From: Anaerolineae bacterium
GTDB taxonomy: Bacteria; Chloroflexota; Anaerolineae; Aggregatilineales; Phototrophicaceae
Reading direction: 5' to 3'
Length of the DNA stretch: 64,000 bases
Assembly (NCBI GenBank): GCA_017303635.1
Contig: JAFLCG010000002.1
Coordinates: 468,918-532,917 of the forward strand
In this document: positions 17,270-26,140 of the stretch, one piece after another
How positions within the stretch are numbered: position 1 is the stretch's first letter
How the letters are laid out: every line of letters begins with the position of its first letter
Position numbers and translations under genes: made by a program
Notes under the pieces: model-generated
Database searches by the model: none
The model's input: the letters and a program-made list of their open reading frames with translations, nothing else
Told to the model about the DNA's origin: nothing

Positions 17270-17917
17270 ATGAGCGATGTATCGCAAACTGTTGGGATCG
17301 AACAAACCCCACAAACACCGCTGCCAGCGGGATACCCGCATACCAAAGGCGCTCAGGCAGAAAACCTGAAGTTCGCCTTCTGGCTGTATCTGGCGTCGGA
17401 AGTGGTCATCTTCGCCACGATGATCGCCACCTTCATCGTCTTCCGGTTGCATAACCCGGAGGTCGTCAAACAGGTACATGAGGCCGCCAACATTCTGCTG
17501 GTGACCGCCAACACGTTCCTGCTGTTGACCAGTTCGTGGGCGATGGTGATGGGCTTACGCGCCATCCAGCGCAATGACCAGAGCGGCCTGATCAAGTGGT
17601 TCAGCTTTATGGCCGTGCTGGGGACGATCTTCGTCCTGCTGCAGTATGTGGAATATCAGGAACTGGCCCACCTGGGCATTGCGATTTACAACCAGGGCAA
17701 CCAGTTTGATGGGTTCGGTATGCGATTCTACGCACCGACCGCCTTCCACGGCGTCCACGTCATTGTGGGCGTCCTGTGGGGACTGTGGATCATCAACAAC
17801 GCCCGCAAAGGGGCCTACAGCAGCAGCAATTATGCTGGGGTTGAGGCATTCGGTTTGTACTGGCACTTTGTTGATGTGGTCTGGGTCATCCTGTTCACGT
17901 TCCTGTATCTGGTCTAG
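17270..17917 (+). CDS. coxC: cytochrome c oxidase subunit III
   Basis: A 215-residue integral membrane protein with five helices. FAFWLYLASEVVIFATMI matches the conserved helix with the buried glutamate, and TAFHGVHVIVGVLWGLW followed by YWHFVDVVWVILFTFLYL matches the family's C-terminal signature (HGxHVxxG and WHFVDxVW). It stabilises the catalytic subunit and prolongs its turnover. Length is that of the short bacterial form without the first two helices. The stop is 17 nt before coxD. Confidence 0.95.
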   Translation: MSDVSQTVGIEQTPQTPLPAGYPHTKGAQAENLKFAFWLYLASEVVIFATMIATFIVFRLHNPEVVKQVHEAANILLVTANTFLLLTSSWAMVMGLRAIQRNDQSGLIKWFSFMAVLGTIFVLLQYVEYQELAHLGIAIYNQGNQFDGFGMRFYAPTAFHGVHVIVGVLWGLWIINNARKGAYSSSNYAGVEAFGLYWHFVDVVWVILFTFLYLV

Positions 17918-17934
17918 CCAGCAAGAGAGCATTT

Positions 17935-18294
17935 ATGGACGCACAACACACGCCTGAAAAGTCGATTACCCCGACCTATAAGGACGAGCAGGGCCATTTT
18001 CATGGGGATACGACCACTCTGTTTGGTCGTACCATCAATATGAATGTGTATACGGTGGTCTTCCTGGCGCTCGGCCTCTTTACGATCATCGAAGTCCTGT
18101 TGTTTGAACTGCCACGCGGCTTCCTGACCATCCCCCTCATGCTGGGGTTGGCGCTGGTGAAGGCCGGGCTGGTGGTTTACTTCTACATGCACCTGAACAA
18201 GGACAGCCGCCTGTTTGCGGTGGCGCTGCTGGTGCCAACCGTCATGGTGGCACTGGCGACCCTGTTCCTGATGATCGTTCCAACCGGCTACTAG
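17935..18294 (+). CDS. coxD: cytochrome c oxidase subunit IV (prokaryotic type)
   Basis: A small protein of 119 residues with three helices (about 38-58, 64-82, 93-115) and the segment ALVKAGLVVYFYMHL, typical of COX4_pro proteins. GAGAG upstream of the ATG provides a modest ribosome site. It is the last oxidase gene; a large membrane protein starts 18 nt later and may share the transcript. Confidence 0.9.
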   Translation: MDAQHTPEKSITPTYKDEQGHFHGDTTTLFGRTINMNVYTVVFLALGLFTIIEVLLFELPRGFLTIPLMLGLALVKAGLVVYFYMHLNKDSRLFAVALLVPTVMVALATLFLMIVPTGY

Positions 18295-18312
18295 GTCGAT
18301 CAGTCCTCTTCT

Positions 18313-20622
18313 ATGAAACGCGCCGCGCTGCTGGCGCTCACAGTGATCATCGGTGTGGTGGTGGCAATGCCACCACCTTTTTCATTTATAGCGCTCCTGC
18401 TCATCGTGTTGGCTGGCGTGGTCGCCCAGCAGCAGCATACCTCCTGGGCAGCTTTGCGCTGGTTGGTTCAGCAAAGCAGGCAGGTGGCTCAAGCACTAGG
18501 ACAGCTCCCCGCTCGTGCGCTCAGCCCGCCGGAGATCAAGCCGATCGCAGCGATACAGGTGATGGCGGAATGGCTTATCATCACCGCGGTGCTGCTTTTT
18601 GCGCTCCAGCATTACCTCCGCGCGCCATCGGATTATGTCTATTCCGGCAGCGAAGCCGAATGGCTGACCAGTTCCGCCTATGCGGCTTATGATGGGCTGC
18701 AGCAGTACGGGCGAATCCCGTTGTGGCAGCCTTACATCGACTCCGGTGAGCCGCTGGTGGAAAACCCATTCAGCTTTCTACTCAATCCGTTCAGCAGCCT
18801 GCCATCGCTCCTCCTCGGTCCAGGCATGGGCATTCGGTTGAGCGTCATCCTGACCACTGGTGTAGCCGGTTTGGGTGGATGGTTCCTGGCGTGGACTCTG
18901 GGTCTGGGCAGTCTGGCTCGGCTGGCCTTAGCCGCCCTGCTCATCGGCAAGGGCAATATGCTGATGATGTTCAACGCCGGATACTATCAACTGGCGGCGG
19001 GGCAAGCCTATTTCCCCTGGATTGTGGGCGGGGTGGTCGCGATGTTCCGGGCGTCAGACCGCCGCTGGCCGTATGTCCTGACTGCGCTGGCCTGGACGTT
19101 GCAGCTCTACGCGGGCAATCTGTGGTACACCTTGCCCGGATTCCTGAGTGCGGCGCTGGTCGCGCTGGCCTACCTCATCGCCCGCCCGTATCAAGCTGGT
19201 CGCATGATCCCCCGCCTGCTGGCGGTGGGCTTCCTGACATTCGGTTTGAGCGCGGCCCAGTTCATCCCGGTAGCCATCCATCGTGACCGCATTGGGGATC
19301 ATCTGCCGGTGCGGGGGGCCGGGCAAGTGGTGCCGCTGGATTACGTCCTGCGGCTTTTCATCGACCCGAGCGTTGATTGGCAATTCCCCCAGGCTGACCC
19401 GGTGACGCTCCGCCCGGAACTCCGCTCGCTCAATGAAGTCGCCGATCACTATTACAGCTATACCACGCCGCTCTGGTTTATCCTGCTGCTCTTTCTCCTG
19501 CCGTTTTATCGCCCCCGCTGGACACCTATAGGCACCAGCGGGGTCCTTTGCCTGGTCTTGTTTACCCTCTGGGGAGCCGGTGGTCAGCAGCCCTGGCTGT
19601 TTCTATATGAGCGCATTCCGGGCCTGGCGAGTTGGCGCTTTGTCGGGCGGGCGTTGGCCGGGGCCAGCTTTTGGCTGGCCGTGCTGCTGGCGCTGCGGAT
19701 TGACTCGCTGTGGCAGATGGTGCGGCGCTTGGATTGGGCAGCAGCGGGGTTCCCACAGCCACTGGCACGATGGCTGCCTATCTTGCTTGCTGCCCTGCTT
19801 CCGGCAGCGACGGTGCTGGCCCTTCGTCATACAGTCAGCCAGTGGGGCAGCCCCATTCGCTCCAGCCTGCGGCCTCTCTTCGCGGATTCAGTCTGCCTTA
19901 GCTGGCTGCGCGGACAGTACCCAGACGAGCATCTAACCGTCTGGCGCATCAATTACACCGGTGCCGCCAGCTTCGTCCAGAATCGCATCCGGTTATATGA
20001 TGTGACAGCGGATTTTGAGATTATCCCGTTGGAATCGTCGCTGACGGAAGCAGATTTATTCAGGCCGCTGCCGCGCTTTGGCATCGCCTGGGATGCTAGC
20101 GAGCAACAGTTCATGCGGGAGAATGGGTATCAGCCGGTTGAAGGGAGTCCCTTTTTGCCCGGCACGACTCTCCACTGTCTGTACGAAAGACAGGGCGCAT
20201 TCCCGTATACTTATCAACTGCTGCTGGATGATCTCGATTGGGATGGGCTGGCACCACCGCTGGAACGGGTTCAGGAAGTGATCCCCATAGAGCAGCAGCC
20301 CGATGCGATTACCGTGGTGACAATGCCGGACTCCCAACGCGAAACAGTATTGACGGTCGGGGAACGCGCTTATCCCGGTTGGCGTGTGACCATCGACGGC
20401 GAAGAGGCTGCACTCGAGTCTATCGGCGGGCGGTTGGGTGTGATCTTGCCCGCAGGTGATTCTCCGCGATGGGTGCAATTTATCTACCGACCGCTGTTGT
20501 TTCTACTGGGCGGCACGCTTACGATCATCACCGCCCTGCTGAGTATCCTGTTCCTGCTGCGCGGCGAACGCATTTTGTATGGACTGCCACGAAGGCGTTA
20601 TGCTGGTCATGGTCATTCGTAA
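18313..20622 (+). CDS. large YfhO-like membrane protein
   Basis: A 769-residue protein with about 13 helices and soluble regions. The first large loop contains SSAYAAYDGLQQYGRIPLWQ and DSGEPLVENP, the pattern of YfhO/GT-C-like proteins in which an acidic residue follows the first helix. A soluble C-terminal part (residues about 560-720) ends in a beta-sandwich-like stretch, AYPGWRVTIDGEEAAL, as in YfhO family members, then a last helix. Such proteins are thought to glycosylate wall polymers. The 18-nt gap to coxD suggests co-transcription, but there is no functional link I can see. Confidence 0.75.
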   Translation: MKRAALLALTVIIGVVVAMPPPFSFIALLLIVLAGVVAQQQHTSWAALRWLVQQSRQVAQALGQLPARALSPPEIKPIAAIQVMAEWLIITAVLLFALQHYLRAPSDYVYSGSEAEWLTSSAYAAYDGLQQYGRIPLWQPYIDSGEPLVENPFSFLLNPFSSLPSLLLGPGMGIRLSVILTTGVAGLGGWFLAWTLGLGSLARLALAALLIGKGNMLMMFNAGYYQLAAGQAYFPWIVGGVVAMFRASDRRWPYVLTALAWTLQLYAGNLWYTLPGFLSAALVALAYLIARPYQAGRMIPRLLAVGFLTFGLSAAQFIPVAIHRDRIGDHLPVRGAGQVVPLDYVLRLFIDPSVDWQFPQADPVTLRPELRSLNEVADHYYSYTTPLWFILLLFLLPFYRPRWTPIGTSGVLCLVLFTLWGAGGQQPWLFLYERIPGLASWRFVGRALAGASFWLAVLLALRIDSLWQMVRRLDWAAAGFPQPLARWLPILLAALLPAATVLALRHTVSQWGSPIRSSLRPLFADSVCLSWLRGQYPDEHLTVWRINYTGAASFVQNRIRLYDVTADFEIIPLESSLTEADLFRPLPRFGIAWDASEQQFMRENGYQPVEGSPFLPGTTLHCLYERQGAFPYTYQLLLDDLDWDGLAPPLERVQEVIPIEQQPDAITVVTMPDSQRETVLTVGERAYPGWRVTIDGEEAALESIGGRLGVILPAGDSPRWVQFIYRPLLFLLGGTLTIITALLSILFLLRGERILYGLPRRRYAGHGHS

Positions 20623-20650
20623 GCGCACACCAGATTGAGGGTGAACCACC

Positions 20651-21535
20651 ATGCGCTGGATTGTACGCTTTGCACTCACGGCCCTGCTGCTCCTGAGCAG
20701 CAGCGTGGCCCTGGCGGGCTGGTTGGGGGGCGAACTCCCGGCGGTTGAGCTTTCGTTTGCCCGCTTCCAGGCCCGCGAACTCACCTACGGCGTATACCTG
20801 ATGGATGCCTGGCGCGGGCTGGATGTGCCACTGGGGATGGAAGGCCGCTTCATGGGGCCACCGACCTGGTCACAGGATGGGCGCTGGCTGATCGCCAACA
20901 CCGGCGGACAGATCACCCGGCTGGATATGCAGACGTTCTCGATCAGCCATGTGGAGCAGCCCTGGCTCGGCACCGAAGTGTCTCTGTCTCCCGATGGCAA
21001 CCAGCTGGCCTTTACGCTGTGGGTGGGCACCGATAATGCCCCACTGCTGTTTACTGGCTCGCCAGAAGGGGATGATCCCACACTTTTGACCAATATGGTG
21101 GCGCTGGCCCCGGCCTGGTCGCCGGATGGCGAGTCGATTGTGTTTGTGGGGATGCGGGACGGCGGCAGGCTCTACCGGGTGACTCCTGAAGGTGGGGAAG
21201 TTCAGGCGCTGACCGATATACCCGGTCGCAACCCGGCCTGGTCACCCGATGGGATGCGGTTGGCCTTCAGCGTGCTGGATAACAACGACCTGGGCAATAT
21301 CTTCAGCATCGCGGCGGACGGCGGTGACCTGCGCCAACTGACGACCACCCCCTGGGATGAACGGTATCCGGCCTGGTCGCCAGATGGAGCGTGGCTGGCT
21401 TACAGCGCCAGCGGCAGCAATGCCAACAGCTACGATCTGGATATTTACGTCATGCGACCGGAGGGGGGCAGCCCGCGCCGCCTGACTCGTGTGACTTCCA
21501 GCGAAATCTATCCGGCCTGGCGTCCAACCGGGTGA
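20651..21535 (+). CDS. secreted TolB-like beta-propeller protein
   Basis: The 294-residue protein has a Sec signal peptide (hydrophobic stretch at 5-22) and then repeated WD40-like PD40 blades, each with a SPDG turn: SPDGNQLAFTL, WSPDGESIVFV, WSPDGMRLAFS and WSPDGAWLAYS. The blades make one six-bladed propeller, and no catalytic domain is attached. It probably acts outside the membrane as a binding platform. It overlaps no neighbour and ends 11 nt before cutC. A similar propeller forms the C-terminal half of the kinase at 54114. Confidence 0.85.
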   Translation: MRWIVRFALTALLLLSSSVALAGWLGGELPAVELSFARFQARELTYGVYLMDAWRGLDVPLGMEGRFMGPPTWSQDGRWLIANTGGQITRLDMQTFSISHVEQPWLGTEVSLSPDGNQLAFTLWVGTDNAPLLFTGSPEGDDPTLLTNMVALAPAWSPDGESIVFVGMRDGGRLYRVTPEGGEVQALTDIPGRNPAWSPDGMRLAFSVLDNNDLGNIFSIAADGGDLRQLTTTPWDERYPAWSPDGAWLAYSASGSNANSYDLDIYVMRPEGGSPRRLTRVTSSEIYPAWRPTG

Positions 21536-21546
21536 AAGGTTCTTTG

Positions 21547-22245
21547 ATGCCATCCCATGAGATCCCTCCTACCCGCCTGGAAATTGCGGTCACCTCGCTG
21601 ACAGATGCGGTCAACGCCGCCGAAGGTGGTGCCGACAGCGTGGAAATCAGCCGCGATTTATCAGTGGGAGGACTGACTCCCGCACTGGATCTGGTCGCTG
21701 CAGCGCGGGATGCAATCCGCATTCCGATTTATGTCCTCGTGCGCGACCATGCCCGTGATTTTGTCTATACCCCGGCAGAGATGGACACGATGCTGGCAAC
21801 CGTGCGGCAGCTTCAGGGTATGGGTGTGCAAGGCATCGTCTTTGGTGCGTTGACCGCCAGCGGGGAGATGGATCTGGATGCGATGCGGGCGATGGTGCGA
21901 GCAGCGGGGCCGATGAGTGTGACCCTGCACCGGGCGCTGGATGCCTGCCGCAATCCGCAGGTGGCGCTCTCCCGCCTGACCGGGATCATCCCGCGGGTGC
22001 TGACGGCAGGCCCTGCGCCAACGGCCTGGGAGGGACGAACGGCGGTTGCAGCCTGGGTCGCTCAATTTGGATCACAGATGGAGTTCGTCAGTTCCGGCGG
22101 GCTGACGGCAGCGCAGTTACCGGCGTTTATCCGGCAGGTCAGGCCGTCGGTCGTTCACCTGGGCGGAGCAGCACGGTCAGGAGACTCGGTAGCCATAGAA
22201 AAGGTGCAGAATGTGAAACAAATAATCCATTTAGTTGATCTTTAG
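21547..22245 (+). CDS. cutC: CutC-family protein
   Basis: A 232-residue cytoplasmic TIM-barrel-like protein. LEIAVTSLTDAVNAAEGGAD matches the CutC start (LEVCvxsxxxaxxAxxgGAdRIEL), and IPIYVLVRDHARDFVYTPAE matches its conserved IRPRxGDFxY segment in altered form. The late segment EFVSSGGLT matches the family's ILTSGG. CutC was linked to copper handling in E. coli, but its biochemical role is uncertain. ATG 21547 has AAAGG 7 nt upstream. The promoter of the following ABC transporter overlaps the 3' end. Confidence 0.88.
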   Translation: MPSHEIPPTRLEIAVTSLTDAVNAAEGGADSVEISRDLSVGGLTPALDLVAAARDAIRIPIYVLVRDHARDFVYTPAEMDTMLATVRQLQGMGVQGIVFGALTASGEMDLDAMRAMVRAAGPMSVTLHRALDACRNPQVALSRLTGIIPRVLTAGPAPTAWEGRTAVAAWVAQFGSQMEFVSSGGLTAAQLPAFIRQVRPSVVHLGGAARSGDSVAIEKVQNVKQIIHLVDL

Positions 22246-22263
22246 CCGGTAGAGCGATATGCT
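22235..22263 (+). promoter_or_regulatory. promoter of the CUT2 sugar ABC operon
   Basis: TTGATC (22235-22240) and TATGCT (22258-22263) are 17 bp apart. The -35 box lies inside the end of cutC. Transcription would start near 22270, just before the operator. Confidence 0.55.
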
Positions 22264-22276
22264 TTGAGCAGTTCTG

Positions 22277-22288
22277 TAAAACGTTTTA
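22277..22288. promoter_or_regulatory. LacI-family operator
   Basis: TAAAACGTTTTA is a perfect 12-bp palindrome with the central CG typical of LacI/GalR-family operators. It lies just downstream of the expected transcription start and 18 nt before the ATPase start codon, so a bound repressor would block early elongation. No LacI-type regulator is encoded in this window. Confidence 0.65.
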
Positions 22289-22306
22289 TTTTTTGATGGA
22301 CTCAAT

Positions 22307-23833
22307 ATGCCGCCCGAACAACCACCCATTCTCGAAATGGGTCATATTTCCAAACGCTTCGCTGCCACCCAGGCGCTAAGCGATGTTTCGTTTGTGCTGC
22401 ACCCCGGTGAAGTTCATGCCCTGTTAGGGGAAAATGGTGCTGGGAAATCCACCCTCATCAAGATCATCTCCGGCGTGCATAAGGCGGACAGCGGCAGCAT
22501 CGCAATTGATGGTCAGCCCGTCAGTTTTAATAACCCGCGTGAAGCCCAGGCGCGGGGTATCGCCACCATTTACCAGGAACTGAGCCTGTACCCGGACCTG
22601 ACGGTGGCGGAGAACATCTTCATGGGTCATGCACCGCGCCGGAAGTTCGGCCCGGTTTCCGTGCTGGACTGGGATGCGATGTTCAGCCGCGCTCAGGAAC
22701 TGCTGGAGTCGCTCAATATCACGGACATGGATGTACGGCGCAAAGTTGGCACGCTGACGGTGGGTAATCGCCAGCGGGTTGAGATTGCCAAAGCATTGTC
22801 GCTCAATGCCCGCGTCCTCATCATGGACGAACCAACCGCCGCCCTGACGGAAGCGGATGTCCAGCGCCTTTTTGAGATCGTTCGCCTGCTCAAGACACGC
22901 GGCGTCGCGATCGTTTACATCAGTCACCGTCTGGCTGAAGTCTACGAGGTCTGTGACCGTGTGACCGTGCTGCGGGATGGACATTACATCGACTCGAAGC
23001 CGGTCAGCGCCACAACCGAGGCCGATCTGGTCAGCATGATGGTCGGACGTACGATTGATAACCTGTTCCCCAAAATCACAGCGAAGATCGGCCAGCCGGT
23101 GCTGGAAGTGCGTAACCTGACGCGCAAACCCCTAACCCGTGACGTCAGCCTGACGGTTCGCGCTGGCGAAATCGTTGGTCTGGCGGGCCTGGTCGGCAGC
23201 GGACGAAGCGAACTGGCACAGGTCATCTTTGGCTTCACCCCAGCCGAGTCCGGTGAGATCCGCATTGATGGCAAGGTGGTCAAAGTCCGTACGCCGGGTG
23301 ATGCCATGCGGCATGGCATCGCTTATGTGCCGGAAGACCGCGGCACACAGGGGCTCGTCCGGCAGATGCGGGTACGGGAGAATGTCTCGCTGACGGTGCT
23401 GCGTTCGCTGGCGAGCGGCCTGTTCATCAATTCCCAGTCCGAACGCCAACTGGCAGAGGAAAAAGTCAAGGAAATGGGGGTCAAGACTCCCAGCATCGAA
23501 CAGATTGTCGGCAAACTCTCCGGCGGCAATCAGCAAAAGGTGGTGGTCGGTAAATGGCTAGCCACACACCCACGAGTCCTCATCATGGATGAGCCGACCC
23601 GCGGCATTGATGTGGGTGCCAAAGCCGAAATCCACCGCTTGATGAGTGAACTGGCCGGGCAGGGATTGGCGATCATCATGATCTCCAGTGAACTACCGGA
23701 AGTGCTGGGCATGAGCGACCGGGTGCTGGTCATGCGAGGTGGTCAGTTTGTGGCCGAGTACAGCCGCGAAGAAGCCACTCAGGAAAAAGTCGTCACCGCG
23801 ATGATGACCGAACACGGGAGTACGGCTGCATGA
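22307..23833 (+). CDS. CUT2 sugar ABC transporter, double ATPase (RbsA/MglA-like)
   Basis: This 508-residue protein energises sugar import. Domain 1 has Walker A GENGAGKSTLIK, signature LTVGNRQRVEIAK and Walker B VLIMDEPTAAL. Domain 2 has the degenerate Walker A GLVGSGRSELAQ usual in this family, signature LSGGNQQKVVVGKWL and VLIMDEPTRGIDVGAKAEI. Size and both domains match RbsA-type proteins. It is the first gene of a four-gene transporter operon: ATPase, two permeases, binding protein. The LacI-type palindrome before it suggests induction by the transported sugar. Confidence 0.96.
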   Translation: MPPEQPPILEMGHISKRFAATQALSDVSFVLHPGEVHALLGENGAGKSTLIKIISGVHKADSGSIAIDGQPVSFNNPREAQARGIATIYQELSLYPDLTVAENIFMGHAPRRKFGPVSVLDWDAMFSRAQELLESLNITDMDVRRKVGTLTVGNRQRVEIAKALSLNARVLIMDEPTAALTEADVQRLFEIVRLLKTRGVAIVYISHRLAEVYEVCDRVTVLRDGHYIDSKPVSATTEADLVSMMVGRTIDNLFPKITAKIGQPVLEVRNLTRKPLTRDVSLTVRAGEIVGLAGLVGSGRSELAQVIFGFTPAESGEIRIDGKVVKVRTPGDAMRHGIAYVPEDRGTQGLVRQMRVRENVSLTVLRSLASGLFINSQSERQLAEEKVKEMGVKTPSIEQIVGKLSGGNQQKVVVGKWLATHPRVLIMDEPTRGIDVGAKAEIHRLMSELAGQGLAIIMISSELPEVLGMSDRVLVMRGGQFVAEYSREEATQEKVVTAMMTEHGSTAA

Positions 23834-23960
23834 GTGCTGCTCCTTTTTCCAGTATTCTGTTGGTAGTGACTAACCCTGCGGTTTTCCAGCGCTTTGGTCT
23901 GATTTGCAGTGTTTCCGATGTTCTGCTGAACGGCGCTGACAGCGCACAAGGAGCCGCCCC

Positions 23961-24995
23961 ATGACCACCGCTGCCCCCACCGTGGGCGGGCGCACCCGTC
24001 TGTCCCAGAGCCAAAGTCTGGTCAGCCGATTGGTGGGCTTCGCCACCTCGCAGGAAGTCGTGCTGCTGCTGGTCGTCGTGCTGCTGTTCACAGTCGTCGG
24101 CAATGCCAACCCGCGCTTTCTGGCCGAGCGTAATGTGCTCAACATCTTCAACGGCAACGCCTATATCGCCGTCGCTGCCGTCGGCATGACGATGGTGATC
24201 ATCTCGCGCAATATTGATATTTCGGTCGGCTCGCTCATCGGCGTCCTGGGCACGATCAGCGGCGCGATGGCCGTCAACGGCTATCCGATCTGGTCATCCT
24301 GGTTGGTACCGATCCTGCTGGGTGGGCTGGTCGGTGCCGTAATCGGCTTCATGGTGGCGTATCTACGCATCCCATCGATTGTGGTCACCCTGGGCCTGTT
24401 GAGCATCCTCAAAGGTGGCCTGATCACGGTGACCAATGGCGAATGGATCACCGACATGCCAGCGGATTATTTCCTGGCGCAGATGCGTACACCGGAGCTA
24501 TCGCTGCCGGGAATCACCATTCCGGCCATCCCCTCGCCGATCATCATCATGGTTATACTGACGCTCCTGGCGGCGTTATGGATGCGTTACAGCGCAACGG
24601 GACGCGCCATCTACGCCGTCGGCGGTAACGCAGAGGCGGCGCGGCTTTCCGGCATTTCGGAAAAGCGCATCATCATGACCGTCTTCATCATCAACGGACT
24701 GTGTGTCGGCATCGCCGCCGTCCTTTGGGCGACTCAGCTCAGTATCATCCAATCAACGGTTCCGGCAGGCCTGGAACTCCAGGTCATTACGTCGGCAGTG
24801 GTCGGCGGAGTCAGCATCCTAGGCGGGATTGGGACGACTGTTGGTGCGATGCTGGCAGCCATCTTGTTGAGCGCGATCAACTCCGCGCTGGTGTTCATCA
24901 ATGTTTCGCCCTACTGGTTCCGTTCGGTTGTCGGCGTCTTGATCCTGATCACCGTACTGACCGATATGCTGCGGCGGCGCAGGACGCAAATTTGA
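23961..24995 (+). CDS. CUT2 sugar ABC transporter permease 1
   Basis: A 344-residue membrane protein of the RbsC type with 8-10 helices. The segment VGMTMVIISRNIDISVGSLIG matches the family signature (the conserved GIDLSVGS loop), and AEAARLSGISEKRIIMTVFIINGL matches the cytoplasmic loop that contacts the ATPase. AAGGAG lies 8 nt before the ATG. The 127-nt gap after the ATPase gene holds no other ORF. It ends 9 nt before the second permease, with which it should form a heterodimer. Confidence 0.95.
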   Translation: MTTAAPTVGGRTRLSQSQSLVSRLVGFATSQEVVLLLVVVLLFTVVGNANPRFLAERNVLNIFNGNAYIAVAAVGMTMVIISRNIDISVGSLIGVLGTISGAMAVNGYPIWSSWLVPILLGGLVGAVIGFMVAYLRIPSIVVTLGLLSILKGGLITVTNGEWITDMPADYFLAQMRTPELSLPGITIPAIPSPIIIMVILTLLAALWMRYSATGRAIYAVGGNAEAARLSGISEKRIIMTVFIINGLCVGIAAVLWATQLSIIQSTVPAGLELQVITSAVVGGVSILGGIGTTVGAMLAAILLSAINSALVFINVSPYWFRSVVGVLILITVLTDMLRRRRTQI

Positions 24996-25004
24996 GGTAA
25001 TCTG

Positions 25005-26012
25005 ATGACAACGACGACACGGCCTTCGGGCGACACACCGGAACAGATGTCCTCACGCCTCCGCTCTTTCCTGTTGCGGCAAGAGGTCATCCTGCTCATC
25101 ATCTCGCTGCTGGCAGTTATGTTTCTGGCGTTCGGTTCTGACCGATTCCTGACGGCAAACAATCTGCTCAACCAGGGGCGACTGTTGACTGAAATTGGTT
25201 TGGTGGCGCTTTCGATGACATTCATCATCATCACAGGCGGCATCGACCTCTCGGTTGGCTCGATCCTCGGTTTATGCGCCATCGTGCTTGGTGTGATGTG
25301 GGACCCCAAGGGCGCCTTCGCCTTCCCGTTGGAAGTAGCTGTACTGATCTGCTTGCTGGTCGGCATCGTGGCGGGTTTCGTCAACGGGCTGATTATCGTG
25401 CGCCTCGGTGTGCCGCCGCTCATCACCACACTGGCGACGCTGGCGCTCTATCGCGGGCTGGCGGAAGGGATCAGCCAGGCGCGTTCAGTGCGCGGCTATC
25501 CAGAAGAATTCTATGTACTGGGTCAGGGGGAGTTCCTGGGCGTGCCGACGCAGCTCTGGGTACTGCTGATATTCTGTATTATCACAGCAGTCGTCCTCAG
25601 TCGGACAGTTTTCGGGCGTGCTACCTACGCCATCGGCAATAACGAGCTGGGGGCGCGCTTCTCTGGCCTGCCTGTCGGGCGCTACAAAATCCTGATCTAC
25701 ACCTTCTCCGGCTTTATGGCTGCGCTGGCAGCGTGGATCTTCGTCTCGCGGGTTTCAACGACCCGTTCGGACATGGGATCAGGGTTGGAACTGGATGCCA
25801 TCGCCGCAGTGGTGCTGGGTGGAACGAGCATCTTCGGTGGCAGCGGCAGCATCATCGGTACGATCATTGGCTTTATCCTGATTCAACTTCTGAAAAACGG
25901 CTTGGCGCTTTCGGGCGTGACAACTGATGGTACGATTGTCGTGATCGGCACCGTGCTCATCCTGGCGATCCTGGTCAATAACTTCATCCAACGCCGCTCT
26001 GGCAATGGATAA
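25005..26012 (+). CDS. CUT2 sugar ABC transporter permease 2
   Basis: A second RbsC-type permease of 335 residues. ALSMTFIIITGGIDLSVGSIL carries the same signature, and NNELGARFSGLPVGRYKILIYTFSG is the ATPase-contact loop. Two distinct permease genes in one operon are typical of the rhamnose (RhaP/RhaQ) and AI-2 (LsrC/LsrD) branches, not of ribose systems with one permease. GAGG is 7 nt before the ATG. The C-terminus overlaps nothing; 128 nt separate it from the binding protein gene. Confidence 0.95.
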   Translation: MTTTTRPSGDTPEQMSSRLRSFLLRQEVILLIISLLAVMFLAFGSDRFLTANNLLNQGRLLTEIGLVALSMTFIIITGGIDLSVGSILGLCAIVLGVMWDPKGAFAFPLEVAVLICLLVGIVAGFVNGLIIVRLGVPPLITTLATLALYRGLAEGISQARSVRGYPEEFYVLGQGEFLGVPTQLWVLLIFCIITAVVLSRTVFGRATYAIGNNELGARFSGLPVGRYKILIYTFSGFMAALAAWIFVSRVSTTRSDMGSGLELDAIAAVVLGGTSIFGGSGSIIGTIIGFILIQLLKNGLALSGVTTDGTIVVIGTVLILAILVNNFIQRRSGNG

Positions 26013-26140
26013 CAGCCTGGGCGGCATTGATGCGGTCCTGGGTCAAAAACCTTGAAAGGAGGTGGTGCGCCGGCGGAAGCTTTATTTGAAGTGTGAGAGC
26101 ATGTTCGGTTTGTTTGAACTCTTGAGGAGATGACGAAGAA

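Noticed and set aside
26056..26140. Small ORFs after the AAAGGAGGTGG sequence upstream of the binding-protein gene
   Set aside because: The GTG is too close to the ribosome site and the ATG at 26101 gives only ten codons without its own site, so no gene is called.
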